Of a DNA stretch of 64,000 nucleotides, positions 9,703-21,788 are shown piece by piece. The DNA lies in the NCBI GenBank assembly GCA_003212345.1, contig QCPZ01000001.1, positions 195,638 to 259,637 on the forward strand, written 5' to 3'. The first letter of the stretch is position 1. Each line of letters begins with the position of its first letter. Made by a program: the position numbers and the translations under genes. Source of the stretch: SAR116 cluster bacterium AG-447-A06. GTDB taxonomy: Bacteria > Pseudomonadota > Alphaproteobacteria > Puniceispirillales > Puniceispirillaceae. The notes under the pieces were generated by a model, which saw only the letters and a program-made list of their open reading frames with translations, was not told the origin of the DNA and searched no databases.

Positions 9703-10563
9703 ATGATTAAAAAAGCAATTTTTCCAGTTGGCGGCCTTGGCACACGGTTTTTGCCTGCTACCAAAGCCATGCCCAAAGAAATGCTACCCGTTGTTGATAA
9801 ACCGTTAATTCAATATGCGGTTGAAGAGGCAGCAGCGGCCGGAATTGAAGAATTTATCTTTGTGACAGGCCGAAATAAATCGGCCATTGAAAATCACTTT
9901 GATCATTCCTTTGAATTGGAAGAAGCGCTTTGTGCCAAAGGCAAAGACACGGCACTCAAAACCGTTCGTGATATGATACACCAACCTGGGACAGTTTTTT
10001 ATGTACGCCAGCAGGAGCCTGCGGGTCTCGGCCATGCTGTTTGGTGCGCCCGTCATTTGATCAATGATGAGCCTGTTGCAGTTCTTCTTGCTGATGATCT
10101 AATTTTTGGCTCAACCTGTATGGCGGAAATGGTTGCTGCCTACAAGGGTGGAAATATGGTTGCGGTAATGGATGTTCCAAAGTCAGACACAGGATCTTAT
10201 GGCATTGTTACTCCTGGGAGCGATGACGGCCAAATTGTCGATGTATCAGGGCTGGTTGAAAAGCCAGAGCCAGCTAATGCCCAATCAACTATTGGTGTTG
10301 TCGGTCGCTACATCATCGAACCAGGCGTCTTCACCCACCTTGCCAATCAGGATCGTGGGGCAAGCAATGAAGTGCAATTGACCGATGCGCTGGCCCGTCA
10401 AATTGGAAAAGCGCCTTTCAAAGGGCTTCGGTTTTCCGGTGAACGATTTGACTGTGGAACAAAAATTGGATTTTTGCAGGCGAGTATTGCCTTTGCCATG
10501 TCCCGTGATGAATTAGCAGGCCCACTGCACCACTGGCTTGCCAATCGATTTCCAAATTCTTAG
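9703..10563 (+). CDS. galU: UTP-glucose-1-phosphate uridylyltransferase
   Basis: Makes UDP-glucose from UTP and glucose-1-phosphate. The nucleotidyltransferase signature PVGGLGTRFLPATKAMPKEMLPV is at the N-terminus. Downstream are VEKPEP and GRYIIEPGVF, typical of GalU. The ORF track starts at a TTG at 9658; the ATG at 9703 is better because it follows GGGGGA at seven bases and gives the normal N-terminus MIKKAIFPVGG and 286 aa. It stands between ugd and a phosphohexomutase, forming a sugar-nucleotide set. Confidence 0.93.
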   Translation: MIKKAIFPVGGLGTRFLPATKAMPKEMLPVVDKPLIQYAVEEAAAAGIEEFIFVTGRNKSAIENHFDHSFELEEALCAKGKDTALKTVRDMIHQPGTVFYVRQQEPAGLGHAVWCARHLINDEPVAVLLADDLIFGSTCMAEMVAAYKGGNMVAVMDVPKSDTGSYGIVTPGSDDGQIVDVSGLVEKPEPANAQSTIGVVGRYIIEPGVFTHLANQDRGASNEVQLTDALARQIGKAPFKGLRFSGERFDCGTKIGFLQASIAFAMSRDELAGPLHHWLANRFPNS

Positions 10564-10631
10564 GTATCAGGTATAGCCAGCATCTTGAACTCGCAAGGCC
10601 TACATCTAATTTTTATTTAACAGAAAGCGTC

Positions 10632-12062
10632 ATGGCAAATCACATTTTTCACCCAAGTATTCTGAGAGCCTATGATATTCGCGGCATTGTTGATGAGACG
10701 CTCAGCCTTGCCGATGCATGGTCAATTGGGCTTAGTTTTGCTACCTGTCTTGATAAGCGCGGGCATGGAAATCATGTTGTGGTGGGACGTGATGGGCGGC
10801 TTTCATCAATGGCCTTGGCCACTGCACTTTGTAACGGACTTGTTGCGGGCGGAGCAAGGGTCAGCAATATCGGCTGCGGGCCCACACCGATGCTTTACTA
10901 TGCCAGCATATCGTTGAAAGCTGATGGGGCTATTCAGGTCACCGGATCACATAACCCCCCAACGCATAATGGGTTCAAAATGTTAATGAATGGTAATGTT
11001 TTCTTTGGCAAAGATATTCAGGACCTTGGCACCATCAGCGCAAAAGGACCGAAGGAAAAATCTGGTGGCAGCCTGAAAATGACGCCCATTTTCAAATCCT
11101 ATATCAACCGCCTTGTTGCTGGGGTGGATACGGGCAATTACAGGGTAATCTGGGATTGTGGAAATGGAGCTTCAGGACCAGCAACAATAGCCGCAACTAA
11201 TGAAATCAGTGGTGCACACACTGTTTTATTCGGTGACATCGATGGCCATTTTCCAAACCATCACCCTAACCCGGTTGACCCCGAAACATTGCTCATATTG
11301 CGCCAATCTGTTGCCAAAGCAAAAGCCGATTTAGGCATTGGATTTGATGGCGATGGTGATCGGATTGGCATTGTTGATGCAAAAGGCCGTCAGGTGTCCG
11401 GTGATCTCCTAACCGCCTTTTTGGCGCAGGATATTGTTCAACGTCATCCGGGAACACCAATTATCCTTGACGTAAAATCATCGGATATGGCAATGGATTT
11501 GATTAGAACTATGGGAGGCAATGCCCAGATGTGGAAAACCGGCCATAGTCATATGAAGACGCACATGAAAGCTATCAATGCTCAGTTAGCTGGCGAAATG
11601 TCTGGACATATTTTTATCAAGGACGGATTTTATGGTTTTGACGATGCGCTTTATGTAGGAATTCGCGTTTTATGCCAAATGGCCAAAACCGGACAAAGTA
11701 TTACTGATTTTATTGACAGCCTGCCACCACAATATGCCACACCAGAACTACGTATTGATTGTCCTGATGATGCAAAATTTGGCGTCATGGAGCAAATAGC
11801 TGAGCATGTTAGCATGAACACTGCATCTACCGATGTAACGCTAATTGATGGTGTAAGGGTGCGAATTGATAATGGGTGGTGGCTTTTGCGTGCCTCAAAC
11901 ACCGAACCTGCCCTTGTAGCCCGCGCTGAAGGTAAAACACAAGTAATCCTTGCGGAGCTTGTAAAAGATATTGAAGTTGCACTTGCAACGGCCGGACTTA
12001 AATGGACCGGTCCGAAATGGAGCCAAAACAAAGCGCATGGTAATAACCATGACAATGAATAG
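10632..12062 (+). CDS. Phosphomannomutase/phosphoglucomutase
   Basis: An alpha-D-phosphohexomutase interconverting hexose 1- and 6-phosphates. The phosphoserine loop VTGSHNPPTHNGFKM places the catalytic Ser at about 106. The magnesium loop DGDGDR is at 239-244. A sugar-binding EMSGH motif and the C-terminal phosphate-binding segment RASNTEPALVARAE follow. At 476 aa it resembles AlgC/PGM-PMM proteins. It lies 68 bp after galU in the same direction and can supply glucose-1-phosphate to it; ugd then uses the product. Confidence 0.9.
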   Translation: MANHIFHPSILRAYDIRGIVDETLSLADAWSIGLSFATCLDKRGHGNHVVVGRDGRLSSMALATALCNGLVAGGARVSNIGCGPTPMLYYASISLKADGAIQVTGSHNPPTHNGFKMLMNGNVFFGKDIQDLGTISAKGPKEKSGGSLKMTPIFKSYINRLVAGVDTGNYRVIWDCGNGASGPATIAATNEISGAHTVLFGDIDGHFPNHHPNPVDPETLLILRQSVAKAKADLGIGFDGDGDRIGIVDAKGRQVSGDLLTAFLAQDIVQRHPGTPIILDVKSSDMAMDLIRTMGGNAQMWKTGHSHMKTHMKAINAQLAGEMSGHIFIKDGFYGFDDALYVGIRVLCQMAKTGQSITDFIDSLPPQYATPELRIDCPDDAKFGVMEQIAEHVSMNTASTDVTLIDGVRVRIDNGWWLLRASNTEPALVARAEGKTQVILAELVKDIEVALATAGLKWTGPKWSQNKAHGNNHDNE

Positions 12063-12255
12063 GTTATATATAACGACCCTAAATAAAATCAAACCGAAAA
12101 AAGACCGCGCCAGAATCGAAAAATAGCCTTTATCGGCCATAATGCCACCTTAGCAGCTTGAAACGGATATCAGCATCAGTTAAAAATGTACAGTTTTCAA
12201 CCATGCCTCCCTGCCCCATCATTTTTACGGGCTGCCTGCCAAAGCGGAGCACACA

Positions 12256-14424
12256 ATGACGAATGTAATCACCCATGGCGGTTTGACCGTTTCTAAAGAC
12301 CTTTATGACTTAGTTAATGATGAAATTCTTGCGAATAGTGCCATCTCTGCCGGTCAATTTTGGTCTGGCCTTGATAAGGCAGTGCATCAATTAGCGCCAA
12401 AGAACTTAGACCTTTTGCGGAACCGGACCAAATTGCAAAAACAGATTGATGAATGGTTGCGAGCTAATAGTGCCGGGGGCATCGACGCCACCGCCTATGA
12501 AGCATTTTTAAGTGACATTGGCTACCTGCATGATGATGCGGGCGATTTCAACATCGAAACGAGCAATGTTGATCCAGAAATTGCAACTATCGCTGGCCCG
12601 CAGCTTGTTGTGCCAATCACTAACGCGCGTTATGCGTTAAACGCAGCCAATGCGCGTTGGGGTAGCCTCTATGATGCGCTTTACGGCACTGATGTTATAA
12701 GTGATGAAGGTGGGGCTGGCAGAACATCCGACTATAATTCAGTGCGTGGTGCCAAGGTTATTGCCTACACGCGTGAACTGCTGGACCAGTCAATGCCCTT
12801 GGCGGCAGCAAGTTGGACAGAGGTAAGCGGGTTTGCAATTACCAATGGCGCCCTGGAAGTTAAAACTAGCAGCACCACCACCAGCCTTCTAGATGCTAGC
12901 CAATTTATTGGCCACACAGGCCCGGCCGATTTGCCAAACAGCATAATCATGAGAAAAAATGGTCTGCATTTGGAAGTCATCATTGATGCGAATGGTACAA
13001 TTGGCAGTGGTGATACCGCCCATATCAATGATGTGATATTGGAGTCTGCTTTAACCAGCATTATTGATTTAGAAGATTCGATTGCCGCTGTTGACGCCGA
13101 AGACAAGGTGCTGGCTTACCGAAATTGGCACCAAATCATGTGCGGCACTTTAACTGCAAAGTTCAATAAAAATGGTAAAACAATTACTCGCAAATTAAAT
13201 TCTGACAAACATTATATCGCAGCGGATGGTAGCAAAAGTATTCTGCGCGGACGTGCACTTATGCTGGTTCGTAATGTTGGTCATCTAATGACAAATCCGG
13301 CTATCCTTCTGTCCGATGGCAGCGAAATACCTGAGGGCATTTTGGATGCTTTTGTTTCGGTTGCTGCAGCTTTGCCAGACATGTCTAGCAAAATGAATTC
13401 AACAGCTAGCTCTATCTATGTGGTCAAACCAAAGATGCATGGGCCAGAAGAGGTTGCATTTACTGTTGAAATTTTTGACATGGTTGAACAGCTTTTGAAC
13501 CTTCCTGCCAACACCATCAAAATCGGCATCATGGACGAAGAGCGGCGCACAACCGTTAATCTAAAAGAATGTATTCGGGCGGCCAAATCGCGCGTTGCCT
13601 TTATCAATACAGGTTTTCTTGACAGAACCGGTGATGAAATTCACACATCAATGTATGCGGGGGCCATGATCCGCAAAGGCGACATGAAAGCTGCAACTTG
13701 GATCTCAGCTTACGAAGATTGGAATGTCGATGTTGGGCTTGCTTGTGGATTTTCTGGAAAAGCACAAATTGGTAAGGGCATGTGGGCCATGCCAGATATG
13801 ATGTCCGATATGATGTCTCAAAAAATTGCGCATCCAAAAGCCGGTGCGAATTGCGCATGGGTTCCATCACCAACAGCCGCAACTTTACACGCCTTGCATT
13901 ATCACAAAATCGATGTTGCCGAGCGGCAGGCTGAACTCGCCGGTCAAGCCCGCGCTAACCGGTCGGACATTCTTTCAATCCCGGTTACCAGCCGACCAAA
14001 TTGGTCAGCGCAAGACATCCGTGCTGAATTACGGAATAATGCACAAGGCATTCTTGGCTATGTCGTACGCTGGATTGATCAGGGCGTTGGCTGTTCGAAA
14101 GTCCCGGATATTCACAATGTTGGGCTGATGGAAGATCGTGCAACCTTGCGCATTTCGTCACAGCATATTGCCAATTGGTTGCATCATAACATCTGTGACG
14201 CTGAAATTGTCATGGATGTGATGAAGGAAATGGCCGCAGTTGTTGATAAACAGAATGCTGATGATCCAGTCTATTCCCCGATGGCTGATAATTTTGATAA
14301 CTCAGTGGCCTTTCAGGCGGCATGTGACCTTGTGTTCAAGGGCGTCGAGCAGCCATCTGGCTATACAGAACCCGTGTTACATGCGCGGCGGTTAGAAAAA
14401 AAGCGTAAAGACCGCGCTGCCTAA
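12256..14424 (+). CDS. glcB: Malate synthase G
   Basis: Condenses glyoxylate with acetyl-CoA to malate, allowing growth on C2 compounds or glycolate. At 722 aa it matches the G-type length of about 720. Recognisable segments are [53 protein letters not shown] with catalytic acidic residues, and [11 protein letters not shown]. No isocitrate lyase or glycolate oxidase gene is nearby. The 193-bp upstream gap contains no recognised regulator site. Confidence 0.95.
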   Translation: MTNVITHGGLTVSKDLYDLVNDEILANSAISAGQFWSGLDKAVHQLAPKNLDLLRNRTKLQKQIDEWLRANSAGGIDATAYEAFLSDIGYLHDDAGDFNIETSNVDPEIATIAGPQLVVPITNARYALNAANARWGSLYDALYGTDVISDEGGAGRTSDYNSVRGAKVIAYTRELLDQSMPLAAASWTEVSGFAITNGALEVKTSSTTTSLLDASQFIGHTGPADLPNSIIMRKNGLHLEVIIDANGTIGSGDTAHINDVILESALTSIIDLEDSIAAVDAEDKVLAYRNWHQIMCGTLTAKFNKNGKTITRKLNSDKHYIAADGSKSILRGRALMLVRNVGHLMTNPAILLSDGSEIPEGILDAFVSVAAALPDMSSKMNSTASSIYVVKPKMHGPEEVAFTVEIFDMVEQLLNLPANTIKIGIMDEERRTTVNLKECIRAAKSRVAFINTGFLDRTGDEIHTSMYAGAMIRKGDMKAATWISAYEDWNVDVGLACGFSGKAQIGKGMWAMPDMMSDMMSQKIAHPKAGANCAWVPSPTAATLHALHYHKIDVAERQAELAGQARANRSDILSIPVTSRPNWSAQDIRAELRNNAQGILGYVVRWIDQGVGCSKVPDIHNVGLMEDRATLRISSQHIANWLHHNICDAEIVMDVMKEMAAVVDKQNADDPVYSPMADNFDNSVAFQAACDLVFKGVEQPSGYTEPVLHARRLEKKRKDRAA

Positions 14425-14535
14425 CCTATCAATTCACTGCACATAATCATGAAAAGCTAAAGCGCTATTTTGTGGTAGGGACGGTTTCAACTACTGGCAA
14501 ATCCAGAATATACCCCAGAGCGTAATCAAGCCCAG

Positions 14536-15892
<1,357 letters not shown>

Positions 15893-16537
15893 TCAATCTG
15901 AGCCACTCAAATATCTGCGAATTGGTTTGAAGCTTTTGCGATGATGTGGAGTGATGCCGAACCGATCTAGACCTGCCTGATGCAATTTTGTGCCATAGCC
16001 CATATTGCTAGCCCAACCATAGCCGGGATGAAGGGCATCAAGGTCACACATCATTTGATCGCGAACCGTTTTGGCGATAATGGAAGCCGCGGCGATGGAT
16101 AGAGATCGACTATCACCTTTAACAAGAGCCGTTGCTGGTAGGGGCATATCAGGGGGTAATAAATTGCCATCAACAAGCGCATGCGCAGGGCTAGGCATTT
16201 GGGCAGCAGCAAATTGATCGCAAAGGCCGTTAGCTGCCGCTACCATTGCTGCGAATGTCGCTTGCAAAATACCCATTTGATCAATTTTTTTCGCATTGAT
16301 TGATACCGTACAGTAAAGATTTGGGAGAGCCATTAAATCAGTGGCGAGGCTAGCACGACGCACTGACTTTATTTTTTTGGAGTCATCAACATCGGTTGGC
16401 AAATCATCATAGGAAAGGGGACAAAGCCAGATCGCCGTCACAGTCACTGGGCCAGCCCATGGGCCCCGACCTGCCTCATCAATCCCAATGACCGGCCCAT
16501 CAAAATTCTGTTCATGGAAAAGATCAGGCATTACCAC
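15893..16537 (-). CDS. rnhB: Ribonuclease HII
   Basis: Removes RNA from RNA-DNA hybrids and nicks at misincorporated ribonucleotides. The active-site start GIDEAGRGPWAGPV gives Asp20-Glu21. Further acidic residues lie in ALVDGNL and in the HPGYGW region, and the end resembles the usual HRKSFKP tail. At 214 aa it has normal length. Its start overlaps the end of moaB by 14 bp, so the two are likely cotranscribed. It is followed by ccrM on the same strand, a neighbourhood also seen in other Alphaproteobacteria. Confidence 0.94.
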   Translation of the reverse strand: MVMPDLFHEQNFDGPVIGIDEAGRGPWAGPVTVTAIWLCPLSYDDLPTDVDDSKKIKSVRRASLATDLMALPNLYCTVSINAKKIDQMGILQATFAAMVAAANGLCDQFAAAQMPSPAHALVDGNLLPPDMPLPATALVKGDSRSLSIAAASIIAKTVRDQMMCDLDALHPGYGWASNMGYGTKLHQAGLDRFGITPHHRKSFKPIRRYLSGSD

Positions 16538-17090
16538 CGCGGCGTTGGGTTGGAGATTCTGCCAGACGCGGCATTATTTCAACAAAATTGCAGGGCCGAT
16601 GGCGAATGTCTAACTGGTAGCGTAATATCTCATCCCATCCATCGCGACACGCCGATGGTGATCCAGGAAGCGAAAATAGATAGGTCCCACCAGCAACACC
16701 TGCAACGGCACGGGATTGTATCGTAGATGTTCCAATTTTGGCGAATGAGATATAACGGAATAATTCGCCAAACCCCTCAATTTCCTTTTCAAAGATCGCC
16801 CGAAATGCCTCAGGGCTGCCATCTCGGCCCGTAAGTCCAGTGCCGCCAGTAGAAACAATTACATCAACCCCTTTATCTTCAACCCATTGCCGCACCTGAC
16901 CGGTGATCGCATCAAAATCATCAGTTACGATAGCCCTTCCAGCCAAATGGTGCCCATCCTCCTTAATACGTCCAGCCAGCAAATCACCCGAACGGTCTTC
17001 ACCGGCTTTGCGCGAGTCTGAAACCGTTAAAATTGCAATATTAACCGCGACAAATTCAACCGACTTATCAATCCTTTTATCATGATCCAT
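16524..17090 (-). CDS. moaB: Molybdenum cofactor biosynthesis protein B
   Basis: A MoaB/MogA-fold protein, probably adenylylating molybdopterin. It opens with VNIAILTVSDSR and carries the pterin-binding loop STGGTGLTGRD. The second signature GGTYLFSLPGSP is near the C-terminus. The length of 188 aa fits MoaB, and the C-terminal QLDIRHRPCNFVEIMPR tail is typical. No other moa or mob genes are in the window. It overlaps rnhB downstream. Confidence 0.88.
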   Translation of the reverse strand: MDHDKRIDKSVEFVAVNIAILTVSDSRKAGEDRSGDLLAGRIKEDGHHLAGRAIVTDDFDAITGQVRQWVEDKGVDVIVSTGGTGLTGRDGSPEAFRAIFEKEIEGFGELFRYISFAKIGTSTIQSRAVAGVAGGTYLFSLPGSPSACRDGWDEILRYQLDIRHRPCNFVEIMPRLAESPTQRRGGNA

Positions 17091-17161
17091 TACATTTGCC
17101 TTCCATCATGTAACCAGTGAAGCCCGTCCAATATCTTAATAACCCAAAAAATCAAATAAAT

Positions 17162-18982
17162 TTAATCGATTGGGGTTTTATCGACTGCCTCGCTTGGGAC
17201 AAAACGGCCACCATTACCTGCGGCCAGCCCCACCAACGCGGGAGCAGTCTGACCAAAGCGATTACGATACATACCGAGGTTAGAGACAACATTTTTCACA
17301 TAATATCGCGTTTCACGAGCCGGGATTGACTCCACCAGTAAAAAGGGATCATCTTGATGATCAACCTTACCAAGCCACCTCCGCAAATTACCAGGCCCAC
17401 CGTTATAGGCTATTAACAACCTTATCAGCGAGCTTTCAACATGCTGTTCAGCCAGCAAGTGCAGGATATATGTTTGCCCAAGCTTCAAATTCAATGCTGG
17501 CTCAAATAATTGGTGACGTTTGCGCCCACGATAACCACGATCACGCGCAATAAAGGACGCGGTGGCTGGCATAAGCTGCATTAATCCTGCCGCTTTTGCA
17601 CGGCTTTTGGCACGCGGATTAAACCCAGATTCCTGCCGCGAAATCGACCAGACCAGCGCTTCATCAATAGTATATTCAGTCTTGAATTGTGGACGCGGAT
17701 ACAAGGCGCCATACCAACTAACTCCAGTGTCTTTACGAATAATCTCCGCTACTCGGAATGAAAGGCCAGCCATGCCCTGCTCAGCGGCAAACCGCATCAC
17801 CCCAGGTCGATATTCTTCGGGCATTTCCATCCACAAATATCGCAATTCACGTTCGGCCGCATGCGTCTCACCTAGCTGCAACAACGCGAACATCCTTTTA
17901 CCACCAGGCCGCTTAGCCAGCCACGCAAAAAAAGAATCATGGATTTTAGGTAAATCAAAGGAAATATTAATCTGCTGACCAAGCGCGTAGCGGGAGACGA
18001 CACCGTAAAAACTATCAATTTCACGAGCTGACAACTCTAAATACCGAAGCGACTCAACTGGCCTCCCTTGCCGAAGCTCAACCCGATGCGCCCAAAAGGC
18101 CGCCGCACTACGTTGGCCAGGGTTAGCTTCAGGCAAATCAGCAAGCGTACGAAAGAACTGGCCAGCGAGGTCAATTTGGCCACTGCGCCAAGCTGCCAAG
18201 CCGCCCGCCCAATAGGCAAGCTGGGCATGTCCCCGCCCAATAGCAATTGCATAGCGTGCCTGACGAATAGCTTTTGAATCGACGCCAAAAATAAAATAAG
18301 CGTGCGCAATTTCACCACGAAGCTGACCTTCCTCAGCGGCGGTCAAGTAGCGTTTGTTTCTTGGATCGTTCACAATATCCAGCGCGCCAGATGGCCAGCC
18401 TCGGCGAATCGCCCTACGGATGCTGCGTGCAGCAGAAGCGGTTCGAGTTGGCGACGCACGGCCTACATTGCTTTTTGGAATCCTTGGGCGATATCCATAA
18501 GCACCAGCTTGTCCAAAACCATTAAGATAGCCCGGTTTTGGGACTTTTGGCGCGCGCACCTTTGCAGGCTGCCGGCGCTTGGCAAGCCAGTAGATACGGC
18601 TTGCATCTGGATGGTCATTATACGCAGAAAGCCAGCTGGATAATTCTTTATAGCTAGATCGCCACGCTGTTGGGTGAAGATAACGCTGAGCCAGAACATG
18701 CCCCTTTAGCATCGGATTTTTGACTCGTCCCATCTCGCGAATTGCTTTTTTCATATTGCCAACCTTCTGCAATTCTAGGAGGCGCTTATAATTAGCAACA
18801 TCAAAACTGCTCAATGGCTGCGGTGCCGATGCAGCATGAGCAGCCTCTGGTGAGAGCATAATTACCAGATAAATCACAATGCTGATTCGCAGTATATAAA
18901 TACCAGAAAATCGGGCAAAGATGCCCGCAAGCACTTTTAAAATTGAGCACTTTAGGGGTTTGAAGAAAGGGCTAAAAATCAT
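17162..18982 (-). CDS. slt: Soluble lytic murein transglycosylase
   Basis: Cleaves peptidoglycan glycan strands to 1,6-anhydro products in the periplasm. The catalytic domain is C-terminal: SISRQESGFNP contains the catalytic Glu, followed by AAGLMQLMPATA and YNGGPGNLRRWL. The first 400 residues form the helical superhelix region expected of Slt70-like enzymes. The N-terminus has a long hydrophobic stretch ending in AAHAASA, a plausible signal peptide, though the start at 18982 leaves a long n-region and a later start is possible. Length is 606 aa. Confidence 0.88.
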   Translation of the reverse strand: MIFSPFFKPLKCSILKVLAGIFARFSGIYILRISIVIYLVIMLSPEAAHAASAPQPLSSFDVANYKRLLELQKVGNMKKAIREMGRVKNPMLKGHVLAQRYLHPTAWRSSYKELSSWLSAYNDHPDASRIYWLAKRRQPAKVRAPKVPKPGYLNGFGQAGAYGYRPRIPKSNVGRASPTRTASAARSIRRAIRRGWPSGALDIVNDPRNKRYLTAAEEGQLRGEIAHAYFIFGVDSKAIRQARYAIAIGRGHAQLAYWAGGLAAWRSGQIDLAGQFFRTLADLPEANPGQRSAAAFWAHRVELRQGRPVESLRYLELSAREIDSFYGVVSRYALGQQINISFDLPKIHDSFFAWLAKRPGGKRMFALLQLGETHAAERELRYLWMEMPEEYRPGVMRFAAEQGMAGLSFRVAEIIRKDTGVSWYGALYPRPQFKTEYTIDEALVWSISRQESGFNPRAKSRAKAAGLMQLMPATASFIARDRGYRGRKRHQLFEPALNLKLGQTYILHLLAEQHVESSLIRLLIAYNGGPGNLRRWLGKVDHQDDPFLLVESIPARETRYYVKNVVSNLGMYRNRFGQTAPALVGLAAGNGGRFVPSEAVDKTPID

Positions 18983-19081
18983 TTCATTGCCTTTTTCCGG
19001 ATGTGTTTAGACAGAGATTCATTCTCACCAAACCTCAATAGTCATCCATTACGTCGTAGGTACCTTGTCGTCGTTCACGGA

Positions 19082-19987
19082 TCAACCAGATTTATTGTCC
19101 GCGACAAGCAAATTAAGGTGGCGGGCCAGCAATAACAAGTCATCAAAAGCAAGCCGTTTTTGAGCTGGTGAACGCAATAGATAAGCCGGATGCAAACTTG
19201 CCAGCGTTGGTCGCATCACTCCGTCACCGAAATCCGTATCATACCATTTGCCGCGCAGCTTCAAAATACCATCCTGACTGCCAAGGACAAGTTTCGCTGC
19301 CGCTCCACCCAGGAGCAAAATGACATCAGGATTGGCTAACTGAACATGCCGGAACAGCCATGGTGTTAGCATTGCAATTTCTTCATCTGTTGGGGTGCGG
19401 TTGCCTGGCGGCCGCCACGGCAACATATTGGTCAAATAAGCTGACTCGCGATCAAGGCTTATGCTTGCCAGCATTTTATCCAACAATTGGCCAGCAAAGC
19501 CGACAAAAGGAACGCCCATCCGATCTTCATCGCGACCTGGCACTTCACCAATAATCATAACGCGCGCTCCCGGATTGCCATCAGCGAAACAAAGGTTGCT
19601 TGCCGTATGTTTCAATGGACAAACATCAAGGGCGGCAAGAGAAGCCCGCAAATCGGCCAAGCTGGCAATCTTGGAAAGATCATTGATGTTGTGGGAGGAT
19701 GGGCGCGCCGCCAAAGTCGGTGAAGCTGCTCTACGTCCATTTTGTGAAGGCGCCACTTTTGTTGCCTTTTCCAACATGGACCCAATAATTGGACCAGCAG
19801 GTATTTTTGCCGGTAAATCTCCTGTCATATTTTTTGTGGCCAACAACTCACTTAGCTCTACCGGCGATGCTAACGGGTCGGGAAAATCCAATAACGCTTC
19901 ATCAATGCCTATTTCAAATTGATAGCGAAGCATCGCAATTAGATCACTTCGATCATAAATCTGTGTTGGCATATCAAAACCCACCAA
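19082..19987 (-). CDS. Uracil-DNA glycosylase, family 4-like
   Basis: Base-excision repair glycosylase of the UDG superfamily. Motif A is GEVPGRDEDRMGVPFVGFAGQLLDKML, and motif B is LHPAYLLRSPAQKRLAFDDLL. The first 110 residues are a poorly conserved extension. Only two cysteines are present in the whole protein (VCPL and NLCF). The positions where family 4 enzymes have the other Fe-S ligands read LPWRPPGNR and MLTPWL, so the cluster is probably missing. It is divergent from ETF-QO, with a 163-bp gap. Confidence 0.85.
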   Translation of the reverse strand: MVGFDMPTQIYDRSDLIAMLRYQFEIGIDEALLDFPDPLASPVELSELLATKNMTGDLPAKIPAGPIIGSMLEKATKVAPSQNGRRAASPTLAARPSSHNINDLSKIASLADLRASLAALDVCPLKHTASNLCFADGNPGARVMIIGEVPGRDEDRMGVPFVGFAGQLLDKMLASISLDRESAYLTNMLPWRPPGNRTPTDEEIAMLTPWLFRHVQLANPDVILLLGGAAAKLVLGSQDGILKLRGKWYDTDFGDGVMRPTLASLHPAYLLRSPAQKRLAFDDLLLLARHLNLLVADNKSG

Positions 19988-20150
19988 ATTTTGGTTGTTT
20001 CATTGACACAAAAGTGCGCAATATCCATTTTACATGGACACCTAATTTTATCAATTAGCTTGAAGGCTGTTTTTGGGTTTCTTTTGCCAATGGTGGCCAG
20101 CGTAATTTTGACAGGCACAAATTGAAACGATGACCAATTAGATAGGAACA

Positions 20151-21788
20151 ATGATGGAACGCGAAGTCATGGAATTTGATGTTGTAATTGTTGGCGGTGG
20201 ACCATCTGGTTTATCTGCGGCAATTCGGCTAAAGCAATTAGCAAATGACGCTGGTAAAGACGTCGAAGTTTGTCTCATCGAAAAGGGCAGCGAAGTAGGG
20301 GCGCATATCTTGTCAGGGGCCGTCTTGGAGCCGCGCAGTCTGAATGAGCTTATACCAGATTGGCGTGATCGTGGCGCGCCGCTTGATACACCCGTTACCG
20401 CGGACAAATTTATGTTTCTGACTGAAACTGGTAGCTTCCGCATGCCAACACCGCCAAGCATGAATAACCATGGCAATTATATCATCTCACTTGGCAATTT
20501 TTGTCGCTGGCTTGGTGAACAAGCCGAAGCACTTGGTGTTGAAATTTATCCTGGATTTCCTGCCGCCGAAGTTCTGTATGATGAACTAGGTCGAGTTAAA
20601 GGTGTGGCAACCGGTGATATGGGAATTGGAAAAGATGGTAACCCTACTGAAAATTACATGCGCGGCATGGAACTTCACGCCAAACAGACAATTTTCGCCG
20701 AAGGGTGCCGTGGCCACCTTACAAAAACCCTTTTTGAGAGATTTGATCTGCGCGAAGGAAAAGATCCGCAAACCTTTGCAATCGGAATAAAAGAATTATG
20801 GGACATTAACCCTGAAAAAGCTAAACCGGGTTTGGCTTGGCACTCAGTTGGTTGGCCACTGGCAAGCGATGTGTATGGTGGGTCATTCCTGTATCATTTA
20901 ACTGGTAATCAGGTTGCCGTTGGCTATGTTGTGGGGCTTGATTACAGCAATCCCCATTTATCACCTTTTGAGGAGTTTCAGCGATTTAAAAACCATCCAG
21001 CCGTACGCGATACATTTATCGACGGGCGCCGCGTTTCATATGGTGCGCGCGCCCTCAATGAAGGTGGATTTCAATCAGTGCCTAAACTGACCTTCCCTGG
21101 AGGCTGTCTTGTTGGCTGTACGGCAGGATTTCTTAATGTGCCAAAGATCAAAGGTACCCATACGGCAATGAAATCAGGCATGGTAGCTGCTGAAGCAATT
21201 TTTGAAGCACTGGATGAAATACAGGTGGGTTATGAACCATCAAGCTATTCAACACGCCTCCAAGAAAGTTGGCTATGGGCTGAACTTTACAAGGTCCGTA
21301 ACATCCGGCCCGGTTTTGCTAAGGGTTTGTGGCTAGGACTGGTTCATGCTGCAATCGATACCTATGTATTGTTTGGCAAAGCACCATGGACATTGGGACA
21401 CCGCAATGATCATGAAAATCTAAAGCCTGCTAAAGATGTGCCAGTAATCGAATATCCAAAGCCGGATGGCATTGTCAGTTTTGACCGGAACTCATCAGTC
21501 TTTTTATCGGGCACCAACCATGAAGAAAACCAACCCGCCCACTTAACCTTAAAAAACGCGGAAATCCCGATCAGTCATAATTTAGCGATCTATGACTCGC
21601 CCGAACAACGCTATTGCCCGGCCGGGGTTTATGAAATTGTCCAAAACGATGAGGACAGTAATCCACGGTTGCAAATCAATGCACAGAACTGTGTTCATTG
21701 CAAAACATGTGATATTAAAGATCCGTCACAAAATATTGTGTGGGTCAGCCCAGAAGGTGGAGGCGGGCCTAATTACCCAAATATGTGA
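20151..21788 (+). CDS. Electron transfer flavoprotein-ubiquinone oxidoreductase
   Basis: Passes electrons from ETF (fatty-acid and amino-acid dehydrogenases) to ubiquinone at the membrane. The FAD motif is [14 protein letters not shown], followed by [21 protein letters not shown]. The C-terminus has the 4Fe-4S ligands in YCPAGVYE and [16 protein letters not shown]. At 545 aa it is full length. AGGA lies three to six bases before the paired ATGs at 20151 and 20154. It overlaps the TPR gene by four bases, suggesting coupled translation. It fits the valine and aryl-pyruvate catabolic genes earlier in the window. Confidence 0.95.
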   Translation: MMEREVMEFDVVIVGGGPSGLSAAIRLKQLANDAGKDVEVCLIEKGSEVGAHILSGAVLEPRSLNELIPDWRDRGAPLDTPVTADKFMFLTETGSFRMPTPPSMNNHGNYIISLGNFCRWLGEQAEALGVEIYPGFPAAEVLYDELGRVKGVATGDMGIGKDGNPTENYMRGMELHAKQTIFAEGCRGHLTKTLFERFDLREGKDPQTFAIGIKELWDINPEKAKPGLAWHSVGWPLASDVYGGSFLYHLTGNQVAVGYVVGLDYSNPHLSPFEEFQRFKNHPAVRDTFIDGRRVSYGARALNEGGFQSVPKLTFPGGCLVGCTAGFLNVPKIKGTHTAMKSGMVAAEAIFEALDEIQVGYEPSSYSTRLQESWLWAELYKVRNIRPGFAKGLWLGLVHAAIDTYVLFGKAPWTLGHRNDHENLKPAKDVPVIEYPKPDGIVSFDRNSSVFLSGTNHEENQPAHLTLKNAEIPISHNLAIYDSPEQRYCPAGVYEIVQNDEDSNPRLQINAQNCVHCKTCDIKDPSQNIVWVSPEGGGGPNYPNM

